Below, piece by piece: positions 63,289 through 64,000 of a stretch of DNA of 64,000 nt. How positions within the stretch are numbered: position 1 is the stretch's first letter; every line of letters begins with the position of its first letter. The notes under the pieces were generated by a model. That model ran no database searches and had not been told where the DNA came from. It saw only the letters and a list, made by a program, of their open reading frames with translations. Position numbers and translations under genes: made by a program. Where the stretch lies: positions 6,341,583-6,405,582 of the forward strand of contig NZ_CP042806.1 of NCBI RefSeq assembly GCF_008000815.1, in the 5' to 3' direction. The DNA comes from Terriglobus albidus. GTDB lineage: Bacteria; Acidobacteriota; Terriglobia; Terriglobales; Acidobacteriaceae.

Positions 63289-63994
63289 GAGCGAACTTGG
63301 GTTGGGCGAGAACGATCGTCTCTTTATCCTGACCGGCGCCGGCATCTCCGCCGAGAGCGGTCTTGCCACCTTCCGAGGAAGCGGTGGTCTGTGGAACGGC
63401 TACCGTGTCGAACAGGTCGCTACCCCCGAAGCCTGGGAGGCTGATCCGGAGTTGGTGTGGCGCTTCTATTCCATGCGGAGGCGTGACGCCATGGCCGCGG
63501 AACCGAACGCAGCTCATCGCGCCCTGGCCGCCCTGGAACAGAAGTCTGGCGATCGCCTTTATCTCTGTACGCAGAACGTCGATGATCTCCACGAGCGTGG
63601 CGGCTCTCAACGCGTGCACCACATGCATGGTTCTCTCTTCGAGTCGCGGTGCGTGCGCTGCCAAGAACGCTTCACGGACCGCGCTTTCTATGAGAAGGCC
63701 GCCGCGTTACCGGTATGTGCCACCTGCGGTGCGCCAGTACGGCCGCACATCGTCTGGTTCGGCGAGATCCCCCTGAATATGGAGGAGATCTATGCCCACC
63801 TCGCAACATCGACCCATGTCCTGGTTGTCGGAACCTCGGGCTCGGTCTATCCGGCTGCGGGCTTCGTCCAGATCGCCAATCAGCGAGGCCTGAAGACGAT
63901 CTATGTCGGCCCAGAAGAACCGCTGAATGCAGAGGCATTCGACACCATCTTCCTGGGCAACGCCACCGAGGTGCTGCCGAGCTTTCTGAGATAG
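63287..63994 (+). CDS. cobB: NAD-dependent protein deacylase, CobB/SIRT5-like
   Basis: A 235-residue sirtuin. NAD-binding GAGISAESGLATFRG (16-30), catalytic His in HMHGSL, NVDDLHERGG and the zinc Cys pairs CVRC and CATC are all present. YSMRR has the Tyr-x-x-Arg of class III sirtuins, which remove succinyl and malonyl groups as well as acetyl. TATTCT lies seven bases before the ATG, so the mRNA may be leaderless. Complete just before the window end. Confidence 0.93.
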   Translation: MSELGLGENDRLFILTGAGISAESGLATFRGSGGLWNGYRVEQVATPEAWEADPELVWRFYSMRRRDAMAAEPNAAHRALAALEQKSGDRLYLCTQNVDDLHERGGSQRVHHMHGSLFESRCVRCQERFTDRAFYEKAAALPVCATCGAPVRPHIVWFGEIPLNMEEIYAHLATSTHVLVVGTSGSVYPAAGFVQIANQRGLKTIYVGPEEPLNAEAFDTIFLGNATEVLPSFLR

Positions 63995-64000
63995 GCATCC

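Overview
The window looks like chromosome from an acidobacterium of the Terriglobus/Edaphobacter/Granulicella type. This is inferred from gene content, not from a search: an Oar-like TonB-dependent receptor with an N-terminal carboxypeptidase-regulatory-like domain, secreted S9, S10, M2 and M23 peptidases, a GT39 membrane glycosyltransferase, moderately high GC, and many dispersed palindromic intergenic repeats. No rRNA or tRNA gene, CRISPR array or intact transposase was seen. Gene order is mostly housekeeping, with short accessory islands.

Layout. 1-8.4 kb: aldo/keto reductase, small zinc-ribbon and YqaE-like proteins, an Lrp/AsnC regulator, two tandem kinase-less KdpD sensor proteins, an EamA exporter, an ankyrin membrane protein and an ATP-dependent DNA ligase. 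8.5-10.9 kb: prfA and prmC, separated by a MITE that itself contains a second MITE. 10.9-16.8 kb: surface-glycan cluster (diguanylate cyclase, FAD oxidoreductase, epimerase, GT39 transferase). 17-20.9 kb: clpB and hsp20. 20.9-24.3 kb: three-gene phosphorelay. 24.4-25.8 kb: translationally coupled Hcp-like, peptidoglycan amidase and exported small protein genes, read here as a candidate type VI effector/immunity cassette. 25.9-31 kb: pncB, a CTP-synthase-like amidotransferase, a cysteine-poor S4 (rpsD) with a leader hairpin, and an S10 peptidase. 31-35.5 kb: a putative small RNA, a lipoprotein and pyrR-pyrB-pyrC. 35.7-46.7 kb: lipoprotein, ArsR/SRPBCC pair, ychF, sulfatase, alaC, folC-plsC, AlkD-like and a PPM-type methyltransferase. 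46.7-50.4 kb: lipoprotein, then six tandem genes for near-identical 52-residue secreted peptides, then two membrane proteins. 50.8-64 kb: cupin, dinB, M23 peptidase, TonB receptor, M2 peptidase, gluQRS, DPP-IV, a TrmJ-like methyltransferase and a CobB-type sirtuin.

The most unusual locus is the six-copy peptide array at 47525-48771. The 20 C-terminal residues, with two cysteines, are invariant in all copies although their codons differ. The spacers fall into two types, which suggests growth by duplication. Next come the Hcp/amidase/immunity-like cassette, the TA-flanked nested MITEs (one family supplies the TAG stop codons of prfA and trmJ), the rpsD leader hairpin, and the KdpD pair flanked by about 106-bp direct repeats that appear to split an ancestral lrp-eamA divergent pair.

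Regulation visible in sequence: several genes have a -10-like hexamer 7-11 nt before the start codon, suggesting leaderless transcripts. The ArsR gene has a perfect palindrome over its start codon. The TonB receptor has two ACGAA-N4-TTCGT palindromes around a TTGACA box.
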